Of a DNA stretch of 64,000 nt, positions 24,996-35,489 are shown one piece after another (the first letter of the stretch is position 1; each line of letters starts with the position of its first letter). The notes beneath the pieces are model-generated. The model saw only the letters and a program-made list of their open reading frames with translations, searched no databases and was not told where the DNA came from. Location of the stretch: positions 124,001 through 188,000 of the forward strand of contig JAOTOM010005058.1 of the NCBI GenBank assembly GCA_034440615.1, read 5' to 3'. The stretch comes from Ashinkailepas kermadecensis (lineage: Eukaryota > Arthropoda > Thecostraca > Neolepadidae). Both the position numbers and the translations under genes were made by a program.

Positions 24996-25615
24996 ATGGA
25001 CATGACCGTAGAGGTGAAAAAGGCCATCTTCGACTGCTTTAGGGATCAGGAATTTATCTTAATATTACGCGAAACAAATATGGCACCAATCATCAGAGAT
25101 ACAGTCAAGCAAGCGGTGGCAGAAGCAGTCGCAAAGACAACAGGATAGAGAAACTGAAGGCTGAACTATCCGATGTGAGTGACCAGCTGAACCAGCTCGC
25201 GCAATACTCGAGGCGCAACTGCCTGGATATTACTGGTGTCCCCGAAAGTTTCGGAGAGGACACAGAAAGCCTAGTTATAGAGGTGACTAGGGCCGCTGGT
25301 GCCACCTTCGCGAAAAAAGATATCGATGTTAGCGATCGGGTTCGACGTCCCCGATAATGGAGAACACGCAAAATAATAGTTCGACTGAATTCGTATCAAA
25401 ATTGACAGGAAGTGTTTCAAGCTGGGAAGCGGCTACGGTACGACAGAGTCTCTTACATTTACATTTCCGAAAGCTTAACGAGGAAGAATGCCGAAACGAT
25501 GTACCACGCACGCCAGTTGAAACAGCGACGGGCAATCGTGGCAGCTTAAACGGACAATGGAAAAATGAAAATGAAAATCCGAGAAAGAGAAAACGGGTCG
25601 ACAATGGTCATCCGA
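24996..25615 (+). pseudogene. LINE ORF1-like protein remnant (CR1/L2 type)
   Basis: A decayed first open reading frame of a non-LTR retrotransposon. From ATG at 24996 the frame runs 50 codons to TAG at 25146. Homologous-looking coding continues in another frame from about 25145, with a coiled-coil-like stretch (KLKAELSDVSDQLNQL). After it come QYSRRNCLDITGVPESFGED and DIDVSDRVRRPR, the conserved block of ORF1 proteins whose usual form is close to 'YSRRNCL..GVPE' and 'DRSHRVGRP'. The same frame, through stops at 25355, 25403 and 25547, still reads RTRKIIVRLNSYQ and YISESLTRKNAETMYHARQL, matching later parts of that family. At least one frameshift and three stops make it inactive. In intact elements the product is an RNA-binding chaperone for the LINE transcript. 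No matching reverse transcriptase follows here. The family call is from memory of the motif. Confidence 0.75.
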
Positions 25616-25944
25616 TACCTGCCACACCTCCCCTGCCCAGATTGGGTGAGAGTCGACCGCACGACCGCACGTCCGGCTGAGTCCGCCGTTGCTGACCGCG
25701 CTCCCACCAGAGGCGCCGAATTCCAGACCAGGAGGGACAGGAACGACAGAGGCGGCGCCACCCAGCCACAGTGAGAGTGCAACTGCGGGAGATGTGAAGC
25801 ATGGGCGGTGGCTCGTTAGCTGGGCGCCAGCCTGTGGGATCGGGGCGTTGCCGCCGATCACCATGCGCATGCGCCGGCCAGTGATCCGCGCTGGCACTTC
25901 GAACGCTGGATGCGCTACGGCGCAGCATCGGCGCACCGGAGTGG
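25616..25944. other. Unassigned, possibly remaining LINE sequence
   Basis: GC-rich sequence between the ORF1 remnant and the 3' end of the minus-strand Jockey copy. Open frames on both strands are without recognised motifs. Confidence 0.3.
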
Positions 25945-26489
25945 GTGGGGGGGGAGTGATTTTTTTAGGCGTGTCGGACCATAAAGGTCATTTGCGTCGC
26001 CTTTAAAGCGAGTACGCTACATGTGTCTATAAAAGCGAGTGTTTGCAATCAAGGTGCAGGTAAGTGGACATTTACGTTAAGGGAATTTTACGTTATAGTT
26101 TGTGTGATATTTTAGGTGCTGATGGCGGGGGCTGGGTTAGGGACAGCTCACTGATGTCTAAATGGTTTTAATTTTGCTTTGCTCCTCCACAAAATAATTT
26201 GTAGTTTGGGTGGGGTGTTTTGAGAGTGGCAGGAAGTTGATTTTGCCAGGGTGCTGGCTTTAGCCTACTCTTATCGAAGAGCACCGAGGGATCTTTACCG
26301 TGCGAACAAGGAGGTAATTGTTCACACCGCCTATCACGCCGGCCGCCGCGTGTTAGTTGTTAGTAGCGGGTTAGTCTAAGCATGCCATGCACGGTTGTCA
26401 TTTGGGTTAGTACGGTGTTTTGCAATTCGGCTCTTCTACGTTTGCTGTACCTCTGGGTAGCCGTTTACGTTATGGCAAGGAAAATCGGC

Positions 26490-26955
26490 TCATCTATTGT
26501 CCGTCTGGCCGCTTCCCCAGGAGGGGTGTTTAGCATTAAAGTCTCCCATAATGAGAACTGGTGGAGGAGCCTGAAACAGAAAGTCGCTCAACTCCTGTGG
26601 TGTGGGGGTTGCAGCTAACGGTGAAATGAGTAGTGAGAGACTGGTTTGGCAATGGAAAATTTTGAGGCTGACTGCTACGCAATTCAGGGGAGTATTTAAC
26701 GTTACTCGACGATGAGGTATGCTGTTTGCAATGAGCCTGGCTCCGCCCCATTTCCTATGTGGGCCGTTTACGTTGTTGACGTGTCGAGTGTAATCTGGGA
26801 TTTTGTTCCAAGTGGAGTCAGAATCTCGAAAGTGAGTTTCTTGAAGCGCAGTTGGTAATGATTTTGTTGCAAGGATTCCGATTTGAATTCTATGAACTTG
26901 CCTGGAAGGCCACCGGTGTTCCACTGCAGAAAAAGTCCCATTGCCGAACACGTTT
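26490..26955 (-). pseudogene. Jockey-type endonuclease domain remnant
   Basis: N-terminal apurinic-like endonuclease domain of a LINE ORF2, which nicks target DNA to prime reverse transcription. The start (MGLFLQWNTGGLPGKF) is in one frame; after a frameshift near 26890 the other frame reads ALQETHF (catalytic Glu), GGARLIANSIPHR, and LIMGDFNAKHPSWGS (the conserved Asp/Asn/His motif). A stop follows directly at about 26490. The protein is truncated to about 150 residues of what is normally a protein of roughly 900-1000. The order of motifs and the LQWN start are typical of the Jockey clade. Confidence 0.85.
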
Positions 26956-26972
26956 AGTGACTGTTGGTGTTC

Positions 26973-27266
26973 CTATACCGGGGTGGTGTCTGTGTCGAGT
27001 TGTGGAGAAAGGTTGAACCGGTGAACGGAGAGAGGGTTGGGAGGTGACCCAGGCCGGGGTGGTAGCCTGGACCTGGTCGCACGGGTCCTGGGAGGTGATT
27101 GGGTAGAGTGGTGGCGTGATTTGCGCTTGGGAGGCGCGGTGGGTTCGGGCGGGATTCGTTGGTCTGCAGTTGTGGGTTCGACGGGCTTGGCAAGAGTGGT
27201 AGGTTCAGTCTGAGTGCTGAGCATTCCGGACGTTTCTTGTAAACACAAGACGCTTTTACACAACAA
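26973..27266 (-). pseudogene. Gag (ORF1) C-terminal fragment of Jockey element
   Basis: Proline- and threonine-rich tail (EPTAPPKRKSRHH and following) immediately upstream of the ORF2 start. Its position and composition resemble the basic, Thr/Pro-rich C-terminus of the plus-strand gag at 28.2-29.5 kb. No zinc knuckles remain, so the 5' part is missing. Confidence 0.5.
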
Positions 27267-27479
27267 ACTAACATTGGGAACTAACTAGGTGCTACCGGGT
27301 GCAGGCATAGTGTTGGGCACACACGAGTGCATATTCTGCGTAGCACGAGTGCATATTCTGTGTGGCGATAGGGCGTGTTGGAGGAGGCCGATAGTGATGC
27401 TCGCAACGTGTCGGTGGTCAAGAGCTTTATTGGTTGAAGAAGTTGTTGCGAAATGCACCTCGATTCATGGATCCTCGGT

Positions 27480-27561
27480 CTTTTGTGTCAATCGCAAAGT
27501 TGCCCATGTTATATGTGTCCTATTATGTGCTAAACAAATAAAAATAAATAAACAAACTAAC
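27480..27561 (+). mobile_element. Probable LINE/SINE 3' terminus with AAATAAA tail
   Basis: The sequence GTGTCCTATTATGTGCTAAAC followed by AAATAAAAATAAATAAACAA has the form of a non-LTR 3' end with a degenerate A-rich tail. No convincing target duplication or upstream body was found. Confidence 0.4.
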
Positions 27562-27700
27562 GTCAGCGGACAGTGGCGCGAGGAGTCGGTATCTCACTGG
27601 GTGACTGGGTGACTGGGGTGGGTCATCTGTTTGTCAGATGGCGCAGGGGACGACAGCGGACAGTGGCGTGAGGAGTCGGTGTGTCACAGGTTGATATTTT
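27562..27700. repeat. Second cluster of the 24.7-kb dispersed motif
   Basis: Two units with GTCAGCGGACAGTGGCG(C/T)G, then AGGAGTCGGT and CACTGGGTGAC. They are near-identical to 24641-24845. Confidence 0.8.
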
Positions 27701-27729
27701 CTGTCGGATGAGAACAACTATTAAGGCTG

Positions 27730-29720
27730 TTTGATTCCAGGGCCGTGCAGCAATCGACATCAATTCATCGAGCCATCGAGAAGCCATCCAGAAAGAAAAA
27801 CCAAGTTCGGCCAGTTGGTCAAATACCGCCGCGAAGCCGGAACATCAACTAGAGGCTTCGACGCCGCGGGCGCGACGAAACGGCTACTGCCAACGTGCTC
27901 GCATTCGCAGCACCACGGGGACAAACAAAGCCAGGTTGCGCCGAAGGCGTGCTAAGCAAGCCGCGCCAACGCGAACGCCAGCTGACCATCACAAAAACCA
28001 CCCAGAAGACGGGTCGACGCCTTTTGCCACCCAACCCAAGCGACTCCAACACGCCCGACCAGCCTGCCACCAATTCGACTACCCCTGCACTACCGACTTC
28101 TAGCTACTCTTCATCACCAACTTCTAGCCTGCTCCAGCAGTGCACTGACAGTGCTCCTGTGCCTCTACTCTTCCGACTGCCACTCAACCATCTCTAACTC
28201 CAGCTACAGGTTGGTCCGGCGGTGCCGCTGCCACCCCCACCCCCCCCACATACCGCCGAAACTGTAAGAAGTGTATACCTCTCGTCTCCTACCCCGAAGC
28301 CGAACCCCAAGACCCACACCAAACACAACAACTTATCATGAACACCAACACCACACCCAACACTCCGACGGGGGATTTTCTCCTCTGCCGTCGGCTAGAT
28401 GGTCATCCCATGGCCTCCCTTGACCCATGGCTAGTGGAAACTCAGATCACCCGTCAGACTGAAACGCCCCTACACACACACCACCTAAAAACGGGGCAGC
28501 TATTGATTCAGGTCTGGAACACCAAAGACGCCGACATATTAAAACGCATCCAATGGCTGGTAGGAGAAAGGGTCATTATATCACTAGACCGACACCGCGA
28601 CACCTCTCAGGGAATCATACATGCATGGGAGCTGGCTTACATGACTGAGGAGAAATTGGCTCACAGATTTGCGAGCCAGGGCATCTCATCGGTCTACCGA
28701 ACCCTTGCCCCCAAAACAAACCAAACACACACATTCTCATCCTCACTTTCACCTCCAACCAGCAACCCACACATGTCAAAGCCGGTTACATCACATACAA
28801 AGTAACACCTCGCGCACCCCTCCCTCGACGCTGCTCCTTCTGTCAAGGATATGGCCACACAAGGGGGGGGGAGGGGCTGCAAACACACAAACCCAACATG
28901 TGCCCTCTGTGCCGGCACACACCACACCAACACCTGCACCAGCCAAACGCGGCGATGCGTCGGTTGCGACGGCGACCACGGCTCCCGAGACGGGGCCTGC
29001 CCTCGGTGGAGGAAGGAGAAAGACATCCTCCGACTCATCCACCTAGAGGGCTGGGACCCGTCTCGGGCAAGGGCGTGGGCCGCCGAACAACATCCGTCGC
29101 AGCCCGCTCAACCCCCTCACCACCAAGAGCCGTCCACACAAACGCACACATTAAATACGGCTACCACACTAGACACCAGGAAAACTCAGACAGACCCGAC
29201 AATAGTCATCAGACCAGAACCCACAGCACAGAACACGACACAAGCACTGGCACCATCCCTCATACCACCGCCCATACCATACCGCGAAGCACTCAAGCTA
29301 TCGCTCCTACCACGCCAACCAGAATCACCTGAAGCACCACCAGCACCACTCACGCGACGCAAAAAACACCGTAACCACTACGGACCAATCACAGACTCCG
29401 ATGACGACTCAGCCACCTCAGATAACACCCCTCAGACTACCCAAGCACCGACAACACGAGCAACCAACAAACCAAACGCTACCTCTACCAACAGACCATA
29501 CACCACAACTACCAAGAAATCCAAAACTCGCACCAAAACGACCCGACACTAAACAGCATCCGAACAAACAATATCCGAACAATTATCAATTAACAATTAT
29601 CCCTCCCACTCTTTCCAAACTCTACCCATGACGTGTGTCAAAAGAGAGGAAAAAACAAAACAAACAAACAAACAAACAAAAACAAACAAATAAACAAACA
29701 GACAAACACAACAGAAAAAA
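27730..29720 (+). mobile_element. Gag-only Jockey-type element
   Basis: A 5' leader (27730 to about 28165) precedes the gag frame. The gag ends at 29552, and within 100 bp an A-rich CAAACAAACAAACAAA-type tail (29645-29710) follows, with no ORF2 motifs. The layout suggests a non-autonomous element encoding only gag. Alternatively the A-rich stretch is an ORF1-ORF2 junction whose ORF2 is lost or unrecognisable; 29720-30160 gave no endonuclease motif. The element points away from the minus-strand copy at 25.9-27.3 kb, so the two are head to head. Confidence 0.5.
28170..29552 (+). pseudogene. Jockey-type gag (ORF1) with CCHC zinc knuckles, two frameshifts
   Basis: Nucleic-acid-binding gag protein of a non-LTR retrotransposon. 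The N-terminal frame is open from about 28170 (ATG at 28338) and carries the gag core: LIQVWNTKDADILKRI, then TSQGIIHAWELAYMTEEKLA. Near 28720 the homologous reading shifts to another frame (LILTF, VKAGYITYKV, RRCSFCQGYGH). At the G-run 28863-28871 it shifts back. Knuckle 1 (Cys at 28832 and 28841, His at 28856) is distorted by the G-run. Knuckle 2 is C-x2-C-x3-H-x4-C and knuckle 3 C-x2-C-x3-H-x6-C (CVGCDGDHGSRDGAC), followed by CPRWRKEKDI. This spacing set is diagnostic of Jockey gag. The C-terminus is basic and Thr/Pro-rich. The shift at the homopolymer could be a sequencing error; the first shift argues for real decay. Confidence 0.85.
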
Positions 29721-30296
29721 CGAACTCATAAAAAGCCCAAACAGTGTATGACATGAAAGTGTTTCTTGCAATGTTCAATCGAAAGGCGATGACCTCCCCC
29801 CCCCAACTACGCCCCGGCACCGACCGGACCACCAACTTCAACCTCTCTACCAAGTCGTAAACAGCCGATATCACCTGACGGTGGCAGGCTGGTACACCTC
29901 AAACACACACACACACCAGGGCCGTGATAGCATCGCAACTAGAGTTATTGCCAGTCCCATAAAATACCACCATTCCGTTGCTGTCACCTCCGATTCAGCC
30001 AGCGATACCAGAGCACCAGAGAAGCATGTACCACACATAAAAACGTACCTTGCACCAAGCATTACTGTGGATCGTACATACTTCATGGACCCTAAATATA
30101 CACCACCACTGTTCATGTCGTTCACAGCGATCATCGACAGCAGCCTACCCTGATGTCCGTCAGTCGCTTTGGCCCGCCCTTCCTCACCACTCATCCTCCT
30201 GCCCTCCCCGGCACCCTGCCGACATGATCAACTCATGGATCGACTGATGAAGACAGACGTCACAAGGACATCCCGCCACCATGACACACTTACAGC
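29721..30296. other. Unassigned region
   Basis: Open frames of 90 (plus) and 107 (minus) codons occur, with no recognised motif. A (CA)n run of about 14 bases lies near 29902. Confidence 0.35.
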
Positions 30297-30344
30297 CGCG
30301 TCCCATGCCGTGCTCACTGATCAGTGAGCACGACATGGGACGCG
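30297..30344. repeat. 48-bp near-perfect palindrome
   Basis: Symmetric about 30320/30321 (centre TGATCA) with one mismatched pair (30308/30333) and no spacer. The inner 24 bases, on both sides of ACTGATCAGT, are perfect. It could extrude as a cruciform or form a 23-bp hairpin in RNA. Confidence 0.9.
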
Positions 30345-31354
30345 CTCACTATCGCCGATCACTATCTCTGAGTGGCTGCGGAAGTTCGCGGCCCGATACT
30401 GAGCGACTCATCTGATCGCCGGCTCGGCGCCCCGACCTGACCGTTCAAAACCGGCCGGGAGCGTCCACCTCGACACTGTCAGTGACCTCCACTCGAAACG
30501 AACAACTCCAATGGGCGGTACCGGCCTAATGGTCGGGGCAAGAAAGGAATGCACATGACAGGCACCAAATTGGGCCCGGAGATCACTGATTCTCAGTGAC
30601 GAATCGGCCCAGAACCAGCCCTTCTAGTAATTATCTCCAAGTTCAAGTCCATAACCGAGGGTGGCGGCCGCAAAAAGCGTTCATTACATTAAAGGGAGCC
30701 GCGCGGCCGCCAGACCAATGAATGGGGCGGCACGGCGAGCCACACAGACACAGGTCTGTGCCGGGCGCTCTATTGGCACCGCTGGTGGTCGGCGTCATGG
30801 GTACAGGGAGCGCGAGGAGGCCGGTGTGGGACTCGGAGCGTGCCGGCGCCGCCTCGGTGTCAGTCAAGCGGCGCGTGTCTTGGCCGTCTGGACACGGTGT
30901 GTGACACACAGCAGCCCGGGTCACCGGTGTGGCCGAGGGGAACGAAGCGCGACGACCGCGTCACACCCTGCACCGGCCGTAACGTCACGTGCACGGCCGG
31001 CCGACGGCAGCCGCTTCCGGTCTGCCAGAGCAGAGCGTGGCCACGGCTGGACTGCCAGAGGGGCTCCGAACACTGCTGGACTATCAGACGGGCTCTGGGC
31101 TGGGTATCTATGGAGCGTCAGAGGTCCCGAATACCGCCGGATTGTCGGAAGAGCTCCTGTCACCGGTCGGCCGTCAGAGGGACCCCGGACAACGCTGGGC
31201 TGTCAGAGGGGCTCCCCACTCCACCGGGCCGTCTGAGGAACTCTGGCAGATATCAAGATGTTAAATGAATTGCGAATAGGCTAGTGATATCAGAGGACTA
31301 CCGCAGACATCGCTGCAATATCACATACACTTGTTTGTGTGTGCTGTTCGGATG
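30345..31354. other. CpG-dense region without recognised gene
   Basis: Very rich in CG dinucleotides; overlapping plus frames of 191 and 142 codons show no domain. From 31020 on, diverged CAGAGGGGCTCC-like segments recur about every 40-50 bp, suggesting an eroded tandem repeat. Confidence 0.35.
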
Positions 31355-31760
31355 TCAGAGGACGTGGAAGGCAAAGCTGGGTTGTCGGTGGATCCGTTGT
31401 GTTGTCGGTGGACACGGTGGGTTGTGAGTAGACTCGGCAGTCTATCGGTGGACCTGGTGGATTGTCAGTGGTCCCAGTAGGTTGCCAGTGGCCCTGGGGG
31501 TTGTCAGTGGTCCTGGTAGGTTGTCAGTGACCCGGCAGGTTGTCAGTGGCCTGGTAGGTTATCAGTGGTTCCGGTAGGTTGCCAGTGGTCCTAGTAGGTC
31601 TTCAGTGGCCCCGGTATGTTGCCAATGGTCCAGTAGGTTGTCAGTGACCCCGGTGGGTTGTCAGTGACCCCGGTGGATTGTCAGTGACCCCGGTAGATTG
31701 TCAGTGACCCCGGTGGATTGTCAGTGATCCCGATGGGTTGCCCATGGGGCGTGGGTGGGA
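31355..31760. repeat. 20-bp minisatellite
   Basis: About 20 units of GGTTGTCAGTGACCCCGGTG and variants. Confidence 0.9.
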
Positions 31761-33148
31761 TTTCAGAGCTCCTGCGAAAGACGAATGAGTTCTTAGTGTG
31801 CTGCTGGAAACAACACTATTCAGACGATTCCAGATACTGTCCCATCTTATGAGGACTATCCAGATGCCCTGAGGCCGAAAAGGAGCTTAATACATACATC
31901 ATGCATGTACATCATACATGCAACACGCATACATACATGCATATGTTGGTATTACACGGTTTCAGAAAATGGGCAAAAACATAAAAGTGAAGCTAAACAT
32001 ATCCCTCAGTAGATCCTGATCCTGATGACAATATTAAGTGTTAATATAATTTAACATAATATAAATATAAAAATAATATACATTAATATAAATTAAACTA
32101 CACAAAACCATGTCCGTACGCATCGAAATCCGTTGGCTCTGAATGTATCTTCGCTATCTTCTTCTGCTTCTCCAGCCAGAACTGTATCATTGCAACTACG
32201 ACAAATCATCGGACACTAACGCAGATTAAATGGACACCATCAAGACCATCTGGCATTACCACATGTATCACGACGCTAACGTCTAACCGGCAAGGGCAGT
32301 GCTAATGGCAATGCTATTTGACCCAGGGAAGGCCCCATCGTACCACTTGGCAGTCACAAATAATACATTCGGCCCGGTCGAAGTAGCTGTCTAATTTGTG
32401 GTCGCCCCTCAGACAAACATAAATATTTTTAAGTTGGCTCCACTGAGCCTTTTCAAGACATTCGTGGACAGTTTTCCGCTTTTGTCTGTCCGAAATATCT
32501 GACTGTGTTCACCGACAGAGACATAGCTATCCTGGAGGAAGTTCTCGGACGTGCCTCTGACGTGAGACTTCCTCTGACATCGCGAAATTCTTGACCAGCC
32601 CGGCATCCCGCTCACGGGGGTCGTTCACCACGGTGAGTCAATTGACAAACTTTAAACACTTCTGGTGGCTCTTCGACTCCCTCCACCTTACGACCTCCTT
32701 GCTCAACCAGTTTACCCCCTCCTCGCCCACACCCAGCGCGTAGAACACCCCTCCTCGTCCATCCCCAGCACGTCGAACACCTCCTCATCGCCCACCCTCA
32801 GCACGTGGAACATCTCCTCGTCCACCCCCAGCACGTGGACACCTCCTCCTCGCCTACCACCAGCATGTGAAACAGCAGCCAGGAGCGCTTCCGGCAATCT
32901 TGACCAGGCTCTGTCGCTCTCAGGCAAGGCAGTGAAGAAAACCACTGTTGGTGGGCGCATGGAACTTCGGCAGGAAGTTTCTCGGTGTTCCCAGGTGCTC
33001 CTAGCAGGAACAACTTGAAGTAATTCCTCGTGGTGGAAAAGGTGGATGACACTATCGGTTGTCTAACAATTGTAAAGGATATTATTATTGAAATTTCAGC
33101 AGCAGAAATGCACAAGTCACAGAATGCGAATGCTTGTGCAGCATTGTC

Positions 33149-33238
<90 letters not shown>

Positions 33239-33987
33239 TCACTTGTGCATATCTACACATGTTGCAACTTACCCGTCTAACGCAAGAAAGCACACTTACT
33301 ATTTTAATTGGATAAGACTGAAAAATATCATCCAGTTCGGTATCATTCCAAAAACGCATCTAAATCTAAGTATTTTACCGTGAAATCGTGTTCTTGGACC
33401 GCATCTTGTAGCCAGTTCACAGCGTGGCAAATTTAGATTTAGCCTGAAGTCAAGAAATATTTTTCTTTATAAATTCACTTGTTTCTGCTGCAAATGATGT
33501 ATAAATGTTGGTAGTTTTCAGTTATGGGGCTCATATTCGCTTATCTGTAAGACATCGGGCCAAACTATTCGCTTAAATGCAGCCATTGCGTAATGTCGAC
33601 CGCATAGCCCGGGAGCATACGCAAAACAGCCACACATTGGATGTCCTCAGTATTGGGCTGTGGTTGATGTTCAAGGAAAAAGGTTACGGTCTAATAGCTA
33701 TCACCATTGGGAGGACATCGATATGCGCACATCATATTTTCATTTAATCCCGTTGCTCTATGCATTCAATTTCAGGATGGAGTCCCGAAACCAGTACTCT
33801 GAAAGCGTGTTCTGAAAAGATGGAGAAAATCAACGATGTTCGACGCGAGTCGACGTACGAAACATATCTCATTCAAATCTCTACATGTTTCTGTGCACGA
33901 CACAACCTGATTTAATTGCGATCATTTGCGACCCGACGAATTATTCAGTTCCAAACATGTTTTGGTCCTCAACACGTCACGAGGCCG
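31761..33987. other. Unassigned region with one (TA)n tract
   Basis: AT-rich sequence; a short ATACATGC-type simple repeat near 31890-31950. (TA)n of about 80 bp spans 33148-33234. 32665-32880 holds a weak 25-30-bp repeat containing CAGCACGT. No gene recognised. Confidence 0.4.
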
Positions 33988-35489
33988 GTCACGTGGCCTC
34001 AGGGCTGTCGCTGCGCTGTCCGCCAGCAACTCCCGTCACGTGGCCTCAGGGATGTCGCTGCGCTGCCCGCCAGCAACTCCCGTCACGTGGCCTCAGGGCT
34101 GTCGCTGCGCTGTCCGCCAGCAAGTCCCGTCACGTGGCCTCAGGGCTGTCGCTGCGCTGCCCGCCAGCAACTCCCGTCACGTGGCCTCAGGGCTGTCGCT
34201 GCGCTGTCCGCCAGCAACTCCCGTCACGTGGCCTCAGGGCTGTCGCTGCGCTGTCCGCCAGCAACTCCCGTCACATGGCCTCAGGGCTGTCGCTGCGCTG
34301 TCCGCCAGCAACTCCCGTCACGTGGCCTCAGGGCTGTCGCTGCGCTGCCCGCCAGCAACTCCCGTCACGTGGCCTCAGGGCTGTCGCTGCGCTGCCCGCC
34401 AGCAACTCCCGTCACGTGGCCTCAGGGATGTCGCTGCGCTGTCCGCCAGCAACTCCCGTCACGTGGCCTCAGGGCTGTCGCTGCGCTGCCCGCCAGCAAC
34501 TCCCGTCACATGGCCTCAGGGCTGTCGCTGCGCTGCCCGCCAGCAACTCCCGTCACGTGGCCTCAGGGCTGTCGCTGCGCTGTCCGCCAGCAACTCCCGT
34601 CACGTGGCCTCAGGGATGTCGCTGCGCTGTCCGCCAGCAAGTCCCGTCACGTGGCCTCAGGGCTGTCGCTGCGCTGCCCGCCAGCAACTCCCGTCACGTG
34701 GCCTCAGGGCTGTCGCTGCGCTGTCCGCCAGCAAGTCCCGTCACGTGGCCTCAGGGCTATCGCTGCGCTGCCCGCCAGCAACTCCCGTCACATGGCCTCA
34801 GGGATGTCGCTGCGCTGTCCGCCAGCAAGTCCCGTCACGTGGCCTCAGGGCTATCGCTGCGCTGCCCGCCAGCAACTCCCGTCACATGGCCTCAGGGATG
34901 TCGCTGCGCTGTCCGCCAGCAACTCCCGTCACGTGGCCTCAGGGCTGTCGCTGCGCTGTCCGCCAGCAACTCCCGTCACGTGGCCTCAGGGCTGTCGCTG
35001 CGCTGCCCGCCAGCAACTCCCGTCACGTGGCCTCAGGGATGTCGCTGCGCTGTCCGCCAGCAACTCCCGTCACGTGGCCTCAGGGCTGTCGCTGCGCTGT
35101 CCGCCAGCAACTCCCGTCACGTGGCCTCAGGGCTGTCGCTGCGCTGTCCGCCAGCAACTCCCGTCACATGGCCTCAGGGCTGTCGCTGCGCTGTCCGCCA
35201 GCAACTCCCGTCACGTGGCCTCAGGGCTGTCGCTGCGCTGCCCGCCAGCAACTCCCGTCACATGGCCTCAGGGCTGTCGCTGCGCTGTCCGCCAGCAACT
35301 CCCGTCACGTGGCCTCAGGGCTGTCGCTGCGCTGCCCGCCAGCAACTCCCGTCACGTGGCCTCAGGGCTGTCGCTGCGCTGCCCGCCAGCAACTCCCGTC
35401 ACATGGCCTCAGGGCTGTCGCTGCGCTGCCCGCCAGCAACTCCCGTCACGTGGCCTCAGGGATGTCGCTGCGCTGCCCGCCACCAACAT
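33988..35489. repeat. 47-bp minisatellite, 32 units in strict register
   Basis: Units of 47 bp begin with GTCACGTGGCCTCAGGG and end with CCAGCAACTCCC. The first unit starts at 33988 and the last at 35445, exactly 31 x 47 bp apart, so no net indel has accumulated. Variation is almost limited to a few positions (C/A in GGGCTG, T/C in GCTGTCC, CACGTG to CACATG in about seven units). All three plus frames are stop-free, giving overlapping frames of 695, 568 and 525 codons with a 47-residue period. This is expected when 47 is coprime to three and does not show coding. Confidence 0.96.

Larger units (their letters stand above)
25945..27275 (-). mobile_element. Internally deleted Jockey-type retrotransposon
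   Basis: Read on the minus strand, this element has in order: a proline-rich gag C-terminus (about 27266-26973), the start of ORF2 with an endonuclease domain (26955-26493), an AT-richer stretch with no reverse transcriptase, and a 3' terminus at about 26005-25945. The terminus has a small hairpin (ATGACC TTTA TGGTCC), then ACGCCTAAAAAAATCAC, as in Jockey-like 3' ends. Loss of the whole reverse-transcriptase region while both ends remain indicates an internal deletion; such a copy would need an active relative to move. Exact ends were not fixed, since no target duplication was found. Confidence 0.65.

Noticed and set aside
26028..26065. TATAAAAG followed by CAG/GTAAGT as promoter plus first exon
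   Set aside because: The donor lies where transcription would start, leaving no exon; the sequence falls within the 3' part of the minus-strand Jockey copy.
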